Origin: Marinobacterium iners
Lineage (GTDB): Bacteria; Pseudomonadota; Gammaproteobacteria; Pseudomonadales; Balneatricaceae
Assembly (NCBI RefSeq): GCF_017310015.1
Contig: NZ_CP022297.1
Coordinates: 3,472,001 to 3,536,000, forward strand
DNA length: 64,000 nucleotides
Reading direction: 5' to 3'
Notes under the pieces: generated by a model
What the model was told of the DNA's origin: nothing
The model's input: the letters and a program-made list of their open reading frames with translations, nothing else
Databases searched by the model: none
Position numbers and translations under genes: made by a program
Shown here: positions 47,538 through 56,819 of the stretch, piece by piece
How positions within the stretch are numbered: position 1 is the first letter of the stretch
Layout: every line of letters begins with the position of its first letter

Positions 47538-49643
47538 TTAGCTGGAAACAGACTCGTCTTCGATCAGGTCTTTCATGGACAGCTTGATGCGACCACGCAT
47601 ATCCACATCCAGCACCTTGACCTTCACCACGTCATCCATCTTGATGTAGTCAGTCACGGCTTGAACACGCTCCTTGGCGATTTGGGAGATATGGACCAGA
47701 CCATCCTTGCCCGGGAGGATGTTAACGAATGCACCGAACTCTTCGATCCGCACCACCTTGCCTTCGTAGATCTTGCCCACTTCAGCTTCAGCCGTGATCG
47801 CCATGACGCGATCCAGAGCCGCTTTGCCCTTGGCCTTATCATCAGCGTAGATGCGGACAGTACCGTCATCTTCGATATCGATCATAGCGCCGGTTTCTTC
47901 GGTCAGGCCGCGAATGGTGGCACCACCCTTACCGATCAGGTCACGGATTTTCTCCGGGTTGATCTTCAGCAGCTGCATGGCCGGCGCGTTATCCGGCAGT
48001 TCAGGACGTGCATAGCCAATAACCAGCGCCATCTCTTTCAGGATGTGCTTGCGCGCTTCGTGTGCCTGCTCCAGCGCGATCTCCATAATCTCTTCAGTGA
48101 TACCGGTGATCTTGATATCCATCTGCAGGGCTGTAACACCCGCTTCGGTACCGGCTACCTTGAAGTCCATATCACCGAGGTGGTCTTCGTCACCCAGAAT
48201 ATCGGTCAGAACGGCAAAGCGATCATTTTCCTTCACCAAACCCATGGCAATACCGGCCACAGGCGCTTTCAGCGGTACACCCGCGTCCATCATCGCCAGA
48301 GAGGCGCCACAAACGGATGCCATTGAGCTGGAGCCGTTGGACTCGGTAATTTCGGATACGATACGGATGGTGTACGGGAACTCTTCCTGTGTCGGCAACA
48401 CAGCCGCAACACCACGACGAGCCAGACGACCATGACCAATTTCGCGGCGGCCTGCGCCCATCATGCGGCCCGCTTCACCCACGGAGTACGGAGGGAAGTT
48501 GTAGTGCAGCATGAACGGATCCTTGCGCTCACCTTCCAGCGCATCGATGATCTGCTGATCACGGCTGGTGCCCAGGGTACAGGTCGCGATCGCCTGAGTT
48601 TCACCGCGGGTAAACAGGGCGGAACCGTGCACACCCTTGAGCAGGTCGATTTCGACATTGATCGGACGTACGGTTTTGGTATCACGGCCATCGATACGCG
48701 GCTCGCCATCGATAATGCGGTTACGCACGATCTCTTTTTCCAGCGAGCTGAAAATCGCGGACACTTCTTTGCCGGAGGGCTGACCCTCTTCACTGCCAGA
48801 CAGTGCTTCAACCGCCTGCGCACGCAGTTCAGCCAGGCTGGACTGACGCTGCATTTTGTCAGCAACCTGATAGGCAGATGCAATACCGGCACCAACCAGC
48901 TCACGCACTTGAGCGATCAGGGCTTCGTTCTTGGCCGCGGGCTGCCAGTCCCACTTCGGCTTCCCGGCTTCAGCTACCAGTTCATTGATGGCGTTGATCA
49001 CCACCTGCATTTCCTGGTGTGCAAACAGTACGGCGCCAAGCATTTCGTCTTCGGTCAGCTCTTTGGCTTCAGACTCAACCATCAGTACTGCATCGGCAGT
49101 ACCGGCTACAACCATGTCCAGCTCAGAGGTTGCAAGCTCCGCATAGGTCGGATTCAGGATGTAACCGTCAGCTTCAGTAAAGCCTACACGTGCTCCGCCG
49201 ATCGGACCCATGAACGGCAGGCCGGAGATTGCCAGTGCCGCAGAGGTACCGATCATGGCCGCGATATCCGGATCGTTGACCTTATCAGCCGACATCACGG
49301 TACAGACCACCTGAACTTCGTTCATGAAGCCTTTCGGGAACAGCGGACGGATCGGACGGTCGATCAGGCGCGAGGTCAGCGTTTCCTTCTCGGAAGGACG
49401 CGCTTCACGCTTGAAGAAGCCACCCGGTATACGGCCTACAGCGTAGTATTTTTCCTGGTAATGAACCGACAGCGGGAAGAAGTCCTGACCTTCACGCATC
49501 TCTTTGGAGCCGACTACGGTACAGAGTACCTGAACGCCGTCCATGGTAACCATGACGGCACCGGTGGCCTGACGGGCTACCTTGCCGGTTTCGATGGTGA
49601 TGGTATGTTTGCCGAACTGAAATGATTTACTGATCGCTTGCAC
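47538..49643 (-). CDS. pnp: Polyribonucleotide nucleotidyltransferase (PNPase)
   Basis: 701-residue 3'-5' phosphorolytic exoribonuclease of the degradosome. Two RNase PH domains (about 10-140 and 310-545) flank a helical region, then KH (LLKINPEKIRDLIGKGGATI) and S1 (IYEGKVVRIEEFGAFVNILPG) RNA-binding domains. The start is GTG, with GAGGAG eight bases upstream. The leader to rpsO is about 180 bases and contains the rpsO hairpin; PNPase is known in E. coli to control its own mRNA through a leader stem. Confidence 0.97.
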   Translation of the reverse strand: MQAISKSFQFGKHTITIETGKVARQATGAVMVTMDGVQVLCTVVGSKEMREGQDFFPLSVHYQEKYYAVGRIPGGFFKREARPSEKETLTSRLIDRPIRPLFPKGFMNEVQVVCTVMSADKVNDPDIAAMIGTSAALAISGLPFMGPIGGARVGFTEADGYILNPTYAELATSELDMVVAGTADAVLMVESEAKELTEDEMLGAVLFAHQEMQVVINAINELVAEAGKPKWDWQPAAKNEALIAQVRELVGAGIASAYQVADKMQRQSSLAELRAQAVEALSGSEEGQPSGKEVSAIFSSLEKEIVRNRIIDGEPRIDGRDTKTVRPINVEIDLLKGVHGSALFTRGETQAIATCTLGTSRDQQIIDALEGERKDPFMLHYNFPPYSVGEAGRMMGAGRREIGHGRLARRGVAAVLPTQEEFPYTIRIVSEITESNGSSSMASVCGASLAMMDAGVPLKAPVAGIAMGLVKENDRFAVLTDILGDEDHLGDMDFKVAGTEAGVTALQMDIKITGITEEIMEIALEQAHEARKHILKEMALVIGYARPELPDNAPAMQLLKINPEKIRDLIGKGGATIRGLTEETGAMIDIEDDGTVRIYADDKAKGKAALDRVMAITAEAEVGKIYEGKVVRIEEFGAFVNILPGKDGLVHISQIAKERVQAVTDYIKMDDVVKVKVLDVDMRGRIKLSMKDLIEDESVSS

Positions 49644-49786
49644 GATAGAAACTCCTCGGGTTTGTGTATTCCCGTCAGCGGACCAACCAACCCTCTTTTC
49701 AAGCCAGTACTCAGTTGCCGACTGTAGCAGTCGTCAAGTGAGTACAGGCTGGATGATTGTGTCGCTTTAACGGGCTGTAGATAAAA

Positions 49787-49813
49787 CTGAGGCCATACAC
49801 TGTATGGCCTCAG
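49787..49813 (-). terminator. rpsO terminator / pnp leader hairpin
   Basis: CTGAGGCCATACA and TGTATGGCCTCAG, 13-bp near-perfect palindrome followed on the minus strand by TTTTAT. Immediately after rpsO; read-through would supply pnp, as in E. coli. Confidence 0.82.
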
Positions 49814-49824
49814 GATGGAACTGC

Positions 49825-50094
49825 TTAGCGACGCAGCCCAAGACGGCCGATCAGCGCCAGATAGCGGTCAGCGTCTTTGCCTTTCAGGTAGTCCAGCAGC
49901 TTACGACGCTGGTTTACCATGCGGATCAGACCACGGCGAGAGTGGTGATCCTGCTTGTGCGACTTGAAGTGACCCTGCAGGCCTTCGATGTTCGCAGTCA
50001 GCAGCGCAACCTGTACTTCGGTAGAACCGGTATCACCAGCGCCACGACCGAATTCAGCAACGATTTCCGCTTTTTTCTCGTTAGAAAGAGCCAT
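49825..50094 (-). CDS. rpsO: Ribosomal protein uS15
   Basis: 89 residues starting MALSNEKKAEIVAEFGR, with DHHSRRGLIRMVNQRRKLLDYL, diagnostic for S15. It binds 16S rRNA early in 30S assembly. GAGGAGAT precedes the ATG; the longer in-frame extension to 50157 is rejected on that basis. Confidence 0.98.
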   Translation of the reverse strand: MALSNEKKAEIVAEFGRGAGDTGSTEVQVALLTANIEGLQGHFKSHKQDHHSRRGLIRMVNQRRKLLDYLKGKDADRYLALIGRLGLRR

Positions 50095-50204
50095 TGTATA
50101 TCTCCTCGTTAATATGCACACAGTGACCTGCACTGCGGATTGATAGACGCGCTGCACCGAGCATATTTTCAGTACAGCGTCAGTTTGGCTTCAGCCAAAT
50201 CGGT

Positions 50205-51155
50205 TCAAGCGGTGCTGACAAGGCGTTTGCCCTTCAGCGCCCCTTTGGCATCGCGTTCGGCGATACCGAGAAATTCGTCGGTTACACGATTGAATACCAG
50301 AAACTCATCCGCATCCGGCAATCGATCGTCAACACGCAGCCTTTGCCCCATCTGCAGTCTTTCGGCTTCAGCCGCTTCCAGCTGAATCCGTGGCAAATCG
50401 GACACCGGCGCCCAAGCCGGTAATAATAGCGCATCCAGCCGCTGTTGTATGCTGTTTTGAGCCTCCTCTGCCTGAGGTTGTGCCAGGTTTTGCAGCTGCT
50501 CCAGCGTCATCATCTGGTCGGCATGGAAAGGGCCGGTCTGCAGCCTGCGCAACACACTGACATGGGCACCACAGCCCAGCAGCAAGCCCAGATCCTCAAC
50601 GATGCTGCGGATATAGGTGCCCTTGGAACAGAATACCTCCAAATCCACCTCATCCGCGCGCAACGCCAGCAGCCTGATCTCGTGAATCCGTACACGGCGG
50701 GGTTTAACTTCAACCTCGACACCCTGACGTGCCAGCTTGTACAACGGCTGGCCGTTAAGTTTGAGAGCCGAATACACCGGCGGAACCTGTTCTATCTCGC
50801 CACTGAAATGCTCGACCAGCAACGCTTCAATCTGCTCTCGGCTGAGGCTTGCAGGAACCGGCTTTTCTTCGGTTACCTCACCCTCAGCATCACAGGTATC
50901 GGTACGCTGCCCCAGTTTTGCAGTGGTCAGATAACGCTTGTCCGAATCCAGCAGGTACTGGGAAAACTTGGTTGCTTCGCCCAGACAGATCGGCAGCAGG
51001 CCGGTCGCCAGAGGATCCAGCGCCCCGGTGTGGCCGGCCTTGGCGGCACCATAGATTCTTTTGACCCTTTGCAGGGCAGCATTGGAAGATAGCCCCTGAG
51101 GCTTATCCAACAGAAAAAGGCCGCTGATTGAGCGGCCTTTTGGTTTACGGGCCAT
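50205..51155 (-). CDS. truB: tRNA pseudouridine(55) synthase
   Basis: 316 residues; modifies U55 in the T loop of tRNAs. GLFLLDKPQGLSSN and GHTGALDPLATGLLP, with catalytic Asp47, are conserved, and the C-terminal part holds a PUA-like domain. It starts three bases after the rbfA stop. Confidence 0.96.
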   Translation of the reverse strand: MARKPKGRSISGLFLLDKPQGLSSNAALQRVKRIYGAAKAGHTGALDPLATGLLPICLGEATKFSQYLLDSDKRYLTTAKLGQRTDTCDAEGEVTEEKPVPASLSREQIEALLVEHFSGEIEQVPPVYSALKLNGQPLYKLARQGVEVEVKPRRVRIHEIRLLALRADEVDLEVFCSKGTYIRSIVEDLGLLLGCGAHVSVLRRLQTGPFHADQMMTLEQLQNLAQPQAEEAQNSIQQRLDALLLPAWAPVSDLPRIQLEAAEAERLQMGQRLRVDDRLPDADEFLVFNRVTDEFLGIAERDAKGALKGKRLVSTA

Positions 51156-51158
51156 GCT

Positions 51159-51563
51159 TCAGTTCCCGTTATCGTCTTCGTTATCCGGGCGGTTGCTCTC
51201 CTGCTGCCAGGCCTTTTCAATCAGGCCATGCAGGTGGCGCCCCCGCTCAACGGTTTCGTCAAAATGGAATCGCAGCTGCGGCATGACCCGCAACTTGATT
51301 CCGCGAGACAGCTCCGTGCGCAGGAATCCAGCGGCGTTATTGAGCACCGTACGTGAACTCTTGATCACCTCGGCTTCAGTCTGATCACCAATCGCCAGCA
51401 CGGTGAAGTAGATATCGGCATAGCCGAGATCCTTGCTCACCTTGACGTGGCTGATGGTCACCATACCCAGCCGCGGATCCTTTATCTCGCGCTGGATCAG
51501 GGTGGCCAGATCACGCTGGATCTGGTCCCCTACCCGGTCGGTACGTTTGAAATCGCGTGCCAT
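51159..51563 (-). CDS. rbfA: Ribosome-binding factor A
   Basis: 134-residue KH-fold 30S maturation factor, starting MARDFKRTDRVGDQIQRDLA, with the family block IKDPRLGMVTISHVKVSKDLGYADIYF. It lies 10 bases after infB. The frame extending to 51623 runs back into infB and is not used. Confidence 0.95.
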   Translation of the reverse strand: MARDFKRTDRVGDQIQRDLATLIQREIKDPRLGMVTISHVKVSKDLGYADIYFTVLAIGDQTEAEVIKSSRTVLNNAAGFLRTELSRGIKLRVMPQLRFHFDETVERGRHLHGLIEKAWQQESNRPDNEDDNGN

Positions 51564-51573
51564 GATGCTCCGC

Positions 51574-54078
51574 TTACAGCGTACGCTGTACTTCAATGGT
51601 GTCGAACACTTCGATCTGGTCACCGACCTTCACGTCGTTGTAGTTCTTCACCCCGATACCACATTCCATACCCTGACGTACTTCGGCCACGGCATCCTTG
51701 AAGCGACGCAGAGATTCCAGCTCGCCCTCATAGATCACCACGTTGTCGCGCAGTACACGGATACGCTTGTTACGGTAAACCGTACCCTCGGTCACCATAC
51801 AACCGGCGATGGCGCCCAGCTTCGGTGAACGGAACACATCACGCACCTGAGCAATACCGACGATCTCTTCACGGTATTCCGGTGACAGCAGACCGGTCAT
51901 CGCCTGTTTTACGTCATCAATGATGTCGTAAATAACGCTGTAGTAGCGCAGCTCAAGCTCTTCGCGTTCAACCACGGCCTTGGCCTGGTTGTCGGCACGG
52001 ACGTTGAAGCCGATCAGGATCGCCGAAGAGGCCAGTGCCAGGTTGGCGTCGGTCTCGGCAATGCCGCCAACACCGCTGGAAACAATGTTCACCTTCACTT
52101 CGTCGGTGGACAGGTCTTCCAGTGACTGGATGATCGCTTCCAGAGAGCCACGCACATCCGCCTTGAGGACGATGTTCAGTGACTTCACATCGCCGGCCTG
52201 CATGTTCTCGAACAGGTTTTCCAGCTTGGCTTTCTGCTGACGGGCGAGCTTCACTTCGCGGTACTTGCCCTGACGGAAGAGCGCCACTTCGCGGGCTTTC
52301 TTCTCGCTGGACACCACGGTGAACTCGTCACCGGCATCCGGGGTACCGTCAAGGCCAAGGATCTCGACCGGAATCGCGGGACCGGCTTCATCGATCGGCT
52401 TGCCGTTTTCGTCCAGCATCGCACGTACACGACCGTAATGCAGGCCAGCCAGCACGATGTCGCCCTTGCGCAGGGTACCGTTCTGTACCAGCAGGGTGGA
52501 CACGGAACCACGGCCCTTGTCGACGCGCGATTCAACCACAACACCCTGACCCGGTGCATCTTTCACGGCTGTCAGTTCAAGCAGCTCGGCCTGCAGCAGG
52601 ATCGCATCCAGCAGTCCATCGATGCCTTCGCCGCTCTTGGCGGAAACATGCGCAAACTGCACGTCGCCACCCCACTCTTCAGGCAGTACGTCACGCTGAG
52701 CCAGCTCGTTCTTCACGCGGTCCAGATCGGCATCTTCCTTGTCGATTTTGTTGACAGCCACCACCAAAGGTACACCGGCGGCTTTCGCGTGCTGGATCGC
52801 TTCTTCAGTCTGCGGCATCACGCCGTCATCTGCGGCAACAACCAGCACTACAATGTCGGTCAGCTGAGCACCGCGTGCACGCATGGCGGTAAACGCCGCA
52901 TGCCCCGGAGTATCCAGGAAGGTCACCATGCCATTGTCGGTTTCAACGTGGTAGGCACCGATATGCTGGGTAATGCCACCCGCTTCACCGGTTGCCACCT
53001 TGGTGCGACGGATGTAGTCAAGCAGTGAGGTCTTGCCGTGGTCAACGTGACCCATGACAGTTACCACCGGTGCACGGCCAACCTTTTCACCCTGAGCCGC
53101 CTGAACGCTCTCGATCAGCGCGTCTTCAATGGCATTTTCCTGCATCGGAATGGCCTTGTGGCCCATCTCTTCCACCACCAGTACGGCGGTGTCCTGATCC
53201 AGTACCTGATTGATGGTCGCCATGGCGCCCATCTTGAACATTACCTTGATGACCTCAGCGGCCTTGATCGACATCTTCTTGGCCAGTTCGGCCACGGTGA
53301 TGCTCTCAGGGATATTTACCTCATGCACCACCGGTGCAGTCGGCTTTTCGAAGCCATGCTGGTTCGGGCCACCACTGCGGCCTCGACCTGCAGGTGCACG
53401 TTTGCCAGCCTTGCCGCGACGACCGCGAGTATCGTCCTGACGAGCGGTTTTACCACCCTTGCCACGACGAGGACGGTCGTCATCATCACTGCGACGAGAC
53501 TTTTCCTTGTCTTTGCGGCGCGGGTTTTCAGTGACAGGCTCAGCCAGCACTTCGGGCTCAGGTGCAGCGGTGGCGGCCGGTTTGGCCTTCGCCGTCACTT
53601 CAGCTGACGGTGCTGCCTGTTCTTCAGCAGGTGGCGCTTCGGCATCAGTCTTAACAGACACAGGCGCCACATCTGGCTGAGAAGCAACAACAGGAGTCGC
53701 TTCCGCAACTGGCTCTACGGCAACCTTCACCTCTTCAACAATCGCTGGCTGAGCGTTGTCCTCTTCCAATGAGGAACGCTTGACATAAGTACGTTTTTTG
53801 CGCACTTCTACGCTGACAGTCTTGCGCTTACCCGCAGCACCGGAAACCTTCAGCTCAGATTTGGTCTTGCGTTTGAGCGTGATTTTGCTGGGCTCAGCCG
53901 CATCCACGTTCTCGCCATGGCTGCGCTTGAGATGACTCAGGAGTTTCAGACGCTCCTCTTCGGTCACACTCGATTCAATTTTCTTTGTACCGATGCCGGC
54001 TTCCTGCATTTGCGTCAACAGACGCTCAGCGGATACACCAACCACATCGGCAAGTTGCTTCACAGTTACTTCTGCCAT
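51574..54078 (-). CDS. infB: Translation initiation factor IF-2
   Basis: 834 residues. It has an N-terminal IF2N domain (VTVKQLADVVGVSAERLLTQMQ), a charged Ala/Pro/Glu and then Lys/Arg-rich linker (about 90-240), a second IF2N-like segment (ESITVAELAKKMS), the GTPase domain with G1 GHVDHGKTS (near 342), DTPGHAAF and NKIDKED, and the beta-barrel domains ending MECGIGVKNYNDVKVGDQIE. It positions fMet-tRNA on the 30S subunit; the initiator tRNA gene is in the same cluster. Confidence 0.97.
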   Translation of the reverse strand: MAEVTVKQLADVVGVSAERLLTQMQEAGIGTKKIESSVTEEERLKLLSHLKRSHGENVDAAEPSKITLKRKTKSELKVSGAAGKRKTVSVEVRKKRTYVKRSSLEEDNAQPAIVEEVKVAVEPVAEATPVVASQPDVAPVSVKTDAEAPPAEEQAAPSAEVTAKAKPAATAAPEPEVLAEPVTENPRRKDKEKSRRSDDDDRPRRGKGGKTARQDDTRGRRGKAGKRAPAGRGRSGGPNQHGFEKPTAPVVHEVNIPESITVAELAKKMSIKAAEVIKVMFKMGAMATINQVLDQDTAVLVVEEMGHKAIPMQENAIEDALIESVQAAQGEKVGRAPVVTVMGHVDHGKTSLLDYIRRTKVATGEAGGITQHIGAYHVETDNGMVTFLDTPGHAAFTAMRARGAQLTDIVVLVVAADDGVMPQTEEAIQHAKAAGVPLVVAVNKIDKEDADLDRVKNELAQRDVLPEEWGGDVQFAHVSAKSGEGIDGLLDAILLQAELLELTAVKDAPGQGVVVESRVDKGRGSVSTLLVQNGTLRKGDIVLAGLHYGRVRAMLDENGKPIDEAGPAIPVEILGLDGTPDAGDEFTVVSSEKKAREVALFRQGKYREVKLARQQKAKLENLFENMQAGDVKSLNIVLKADVRGSLEAIIQSLEDLSTDEVKVNIVSSGVGGIAETDANLALASSAILIGFNVRADNQAKAVVEREELELRYYSVIYDIIDDVKQAMTGLLSPEYREEIVGIAQVRDVFRSPKLGAIAGCMVTEGTVYRNKRIRVLRDNVVIYEGELESLRRFKDAVAEVRQGMECGIGVKNYNDVKVGDQIEVFDTIEVQRTL

Positions 54079-54105
54079 ATATGTGTTCTCCTCTTCCGCT
54101 GGCGT

Positions 54106-55596
54106 TTACTGCTCTTGCGCAAACCAGGGGGCACGGGCTGTCATGATCAGCTCGGCTGCCTTTGCTTCAGTCAGACCTTCCACGTCCAGCAGATCTTCCA
54201 CCGCCTGTTCGGCGAGATCTTCCATGGTGACAATGCCCCGGGATGCCAGCTGGAATGCCAGCGTACGTTCCATGCCATCCATGTTCAGCAGGTCTTCTGC
54301 CGGTTCCGCATCACCAAGCTGCTCTTCACTGGCGATCGCCAGATTGATCAGGGCATCCTTGGCTCGGCTACGAAGCGCTTCAACCAGCACTTCGTCAAAT
54401 TCTTCGATTTCGAGCATCTCTTCTTCCGGGACATAGGCCACCTCCTCAATAGAGGTAAAGCCTTCAGCCACCAGTATTTCGGCCAGCTCTTCATCAATTT
54501 CCAGGTGCTTGATGAACATATCCAACACAGCACCCACTTCAGTTTGCTGCTTCTCGGCCGCTTCATCTTCGGACATGACATTCAATGTCCAGCCGGTGAG
54601 TTCACTCGCCAGACGCACATTCTGTCCGCTGCGACCGATAGCCATGGCCAGTGCTTCTTCAGCCACTGCCACATCCATGGAGTGACTTTCTTCGTCCATC
54701 ACGATGGACGCCACCTCAGCAGGGGCCATTGCGTTGATGACCAGTTGGGCCGGATTATCATCCCACAGGATGATATCGACACGCTCGCCACCCAGCTCAT
54801 TGGACACAGCCTGAACACGAGAGCCGCGCATGCCGACACAGGCACCGACCGGGTCAATGCGACCGTCATTGGTCTTGACCGCAATCTTGGCACGGGCACC
54901 CGGATCACGGGCTGCCGCACGGATTTCGATGACATCTTCCGCAACTTCCGGCACTTCGATGCTGAACAGTTCGATCAGCATGGCATTGGAGGTGCGGCTG
55001 AGTACCAACTGCGGACCACGGCCTTCGCTGCGGACTTCCTGCAGCACCGCACGGACACGATCTCCCATGCGGAAACTTTCACGCGGGATCAGATTCTCAC
55101 GCGGCAGCAGCGCTTCAGCGTTGTTGCCCAAGTCCACAATGATATTATCGCGGGTGACTTTCTTCACAGTACCGGCTACCAGTTCACCCTTGCGATCCTG
55201 GTACTGTTCAACCACTTTGGCACGCTCGGCTTCACGCACTTTCTGCACGATAACCTGCTTCGCAGTCTGTGCCGCGATGCGACCAAAGGCAACTGATTCA
55301 ACCTGCTCTTCCCAAATATCACCGGGCTTGAGGTTTGGGTCGATCTCCAGCGCTTCTTCCAAAGTCAGCTCAGTACCCAGTGCAGGCACTTCATCATTGC
55401 TGACCACCAGCCAGCGGCGCCAGGTTTCGTAACCGCCGGTTGCACGATCAATTACTACACGGATATCCGCGTCTTCGTCATAGCGTTTCTTTGTAGCCGT
55501 GGCCAGAGCCACTTCTATCGCTTCAAAAATGACGGCCTTGGGCACATCCTTTTCATTAGAAACAGCTTCTGCAACCTGTAGAATCTCTTTATTCAT
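54106..55596 (-). CDS. nusA: Transcription termination/antitermination factor NusA
   Basis: 496 residues: NusA N-terminal polymerase-binding domain, S1 (GELVAGTVKKVTRDNIIVDLG), two KH domains (ACVGMRGSRVQAVSNELGGE; AIGRSGQNVRLASEL) and two acidic C-terminal repeats (about 360-490). It modulates pausing, termination and rrn antitermination, where the boxA sites near 14.0 and 16.1 kb would be used. 27 bases separate it from infB. Confidence 0.97.
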   Translation of the reverse strand: MNKEILQVAEAVSNEKDVPKAVIFEAIEVALATATKKRYDEDADIRVVIDRATGGYETWRRWLVVSNDEVPALGTELTLEEALEIDPNLKPGDIWEEQVESVAFGRIAAQTAKQVIVQKVREAERAKVVEQYQDRKGELVAGTVKKVTRDNIIVDLGNNAEALLPRENLIPRESFRMGDRVRAVLQEVRSEGRGPQLVLSRTSNAMLIELFSIEVPEVAEDVIEIRAAARDPGARAKIAVKTNDGRIDPVGACVGMRGSRVQAVSNELGGERVDIILWDDNPAQLVINAMAPAEVASIVMDEESHSMDVAVAEEALAMAIGRSGQNVRLASELTGWTLNVMSEDEAAEKQQTEVGAVLDMFIKHLEIDEELAEILVAEGFTSIEEVAYVPEEEMLEIEEFDEVLVEALRSRAKDALINLAIASEEQLGDAEPAEDLLNMDGMERTLAFQLASRGIVTMEDLAEQAVEDLLDVEGLTEAKAAELIMTARAPWFAQEQ

Positions 55597-55627
55597 ACGA
55601 CTGCCTCGCCAAACCTTTAAACCGGTG

Positions 55628-56083
55628 TTAAAACTGGGGAATCACATTGGCACGATCGATATAGTCGATCGGCAACAGATACTCTTCGTCATCGACAACC
55701 AGCAGAACTTCGTCACCTTCGACGCCATTCAGCAGGCCCTTGAATTTTCTGCGCCCCTCAAAGGGCACCCGCAACCGCAGTTGCACCTGATGCCCGGCAT
55801 ACGCCTGGAATTGTTCCAGCGTATACAAGGGACGATCCATGCCAGGTGACGACACCTCCAGCATGTATTGTTCAGGGATGGGATCTTCCACATCCAGAAT
55901 ACCGCTTACCTGATGGCTGACGCGGGCACAGTCATCCACGCTGACCCCATTTAGACCATCAATATAGATCCGCAACGTACTGTTACGACCGGCGGAGTGA
56001 AAATCCAGTCCCCAGAGCTCAAGCCCCAGAGCAGTCACGACCGGCTCAATCAATTCCTGCAAAGTTTTCAATCTGGCTGACAC
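55628..56083 (-). CDS. rimP: Ribosome maturation factor RimP
   Basis: 151 residues with LGLELWGLDFHSAGRNSTLRIYID and LEVSSPGMDRPL, both conserved in RimP, needed for 30S maturation. The start is probably GTG 56083 (SARLKTLQELIEPVV), with GAGG about 10 bases upstream. The frame extending to 56155 includes the leader terminator and is not used. First protein gene of the rimP-nusA-infB operon. Confidence 0.9.
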   Translation of the reverse strand: MSARLKTLQELIEPVVTALGLELWGLDFHSAGRNSTLRIYIDGLNGVSVDDCARVSHQVSGILDVEDPIPEQYMLEVSSPGMDRPLYTLEQFQAYAGHQVQLRLRVPFEGRRKFKGLLNGVEGDEVLLVVDDEEYLLPIDYIDRANVIPQF

Positions 56084-56113
56084 AGAGGACGACCTCGTTC
56101 TGCATGTACCTGA

Positions 56114-56143
56114 AACAAAAAATGGGTCTCTGAGGACCCATTT
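56114..56143 (-). terminator. Leader terminator or attenuator upstream of rimP
   Basis: Minus strand AAATGGGTC-CTCAGA-GACCCATTT followed by TTTTG: a 9-bp stem with a T-run, ending about 30 bases before the rimP start. Well formed for intrinsic termination inside the operon leader. Confidence 0.75.
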
Positions 56144-56177
56144 CTGACGCGGCACCTGGTGCCCTTTTGCTCACCTA

Positions 56178-56202
56178 CGAAAAAGCCCCTGAAAAGGGGC
56201 TT
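56178..56202 (-). terminator. Terminator after the initiator tRNA gene
   Basis: Minus strand AAGCCCCT-TTTC-AGGGGCTT followed by TTTCG, 15 bases after the tRNA 3' end. With the next hairpin it forms a tandem pair between tRNA-fMet and rimP. Confidence 0.75.
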
Positions 56203-56216
56203 AAACGTAAAGAAAA

Positions 56217-56293
<77 letters not shown>

Positions 56294-56339
56294 TCAGAAA
56301 CAGGTGAATATTATACACAACACCTGCCTATCTTACAAA

Positions 56340-56425
56340 TGGTGCCGAAGGCCGGACTCGAACCGGCACGAGCATAGCTCACCACCCCCTCAAGATGGCG
56401 TGTCTACCAATTTCACCACTTCGGC
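56340..56425 (-). tRNA. tRNA-Leu (anticodon GAG)
   Basis: 86 bases with a long variable arm. Stem CCATC / GGTGG encloses loop TTGAGGG, anticodon GAG. Acceptor GCCGAAG pairs with CTTCGGC, and CCA is encoded. It lies 15 bases after secG, as leuU does in E. coli. Confidence 0.95.
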
Positions 56426-56440
56426 TTTAACCGTTTAATC

Positions 56441-56809
56441 TTACTCAGCAACCGGAATGTCAGATTCCGCTGCCTTGCCCTCCGCTGCATCCAGCTCAGG
56501 CAGATCACGCTGGGATTCTGCTGCTGACTCAATCAGCTCTGCAGACGGGATGCCCGCGTCATTAACACTTTCCGCACGCTGCTTGGCGTAAACAGCCAGT
56601 GCAAAACTGGAGGCGAAGATACCTGCAGCAAGCAATGCAGTCAATCGCCCAAGAAAACTTTTTGACCCCTGACTGCCAAACACGGTCTGGGATGCACCAC
56701 CACCGAAGGCAGCACCCGCTTCTGCACCCTTACCCTGCTGAAGCAGCACCAGTGCAATAATTGCAGCAGCCAGCAATACATGAACGATCAGAACCAGACT
56801 TTCCATCAT
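56441..56809 (-). CDS. secG: Preprotein translocase subunit SecG
   Basis: 122 residues with two membrane helices (about 3-22 and 53-72). The loop between them, LVLLQQGKGAEAGAAFGGG and then VFGSQGS, is the SecG signature. The C-terminal tail is acidic. Part of the SecYEG export channel. Between tpiA and tRNA-Leu, the usual order. Confidence 0.95.
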   Translation of the reverse strand: MMESLVLIVHVLLAAAIIALVLLQQGKGAEAGAAFGGGASQTVFGSQGSKSFLGRLTALLAAGIFASSFALAVYAKQRAESVNDAGIPSAELIESAAESQRDLPELDAAEGKAAESDIPVAE

Positions 56810-56819
56810 CTATACCGTA

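Noticed and set aside
48432..49625. 397-residue frame antisense to pnp
   Set aside because: Shadow of the highly conserved pnp coding strand; its residue pattern follows complementary codons only.
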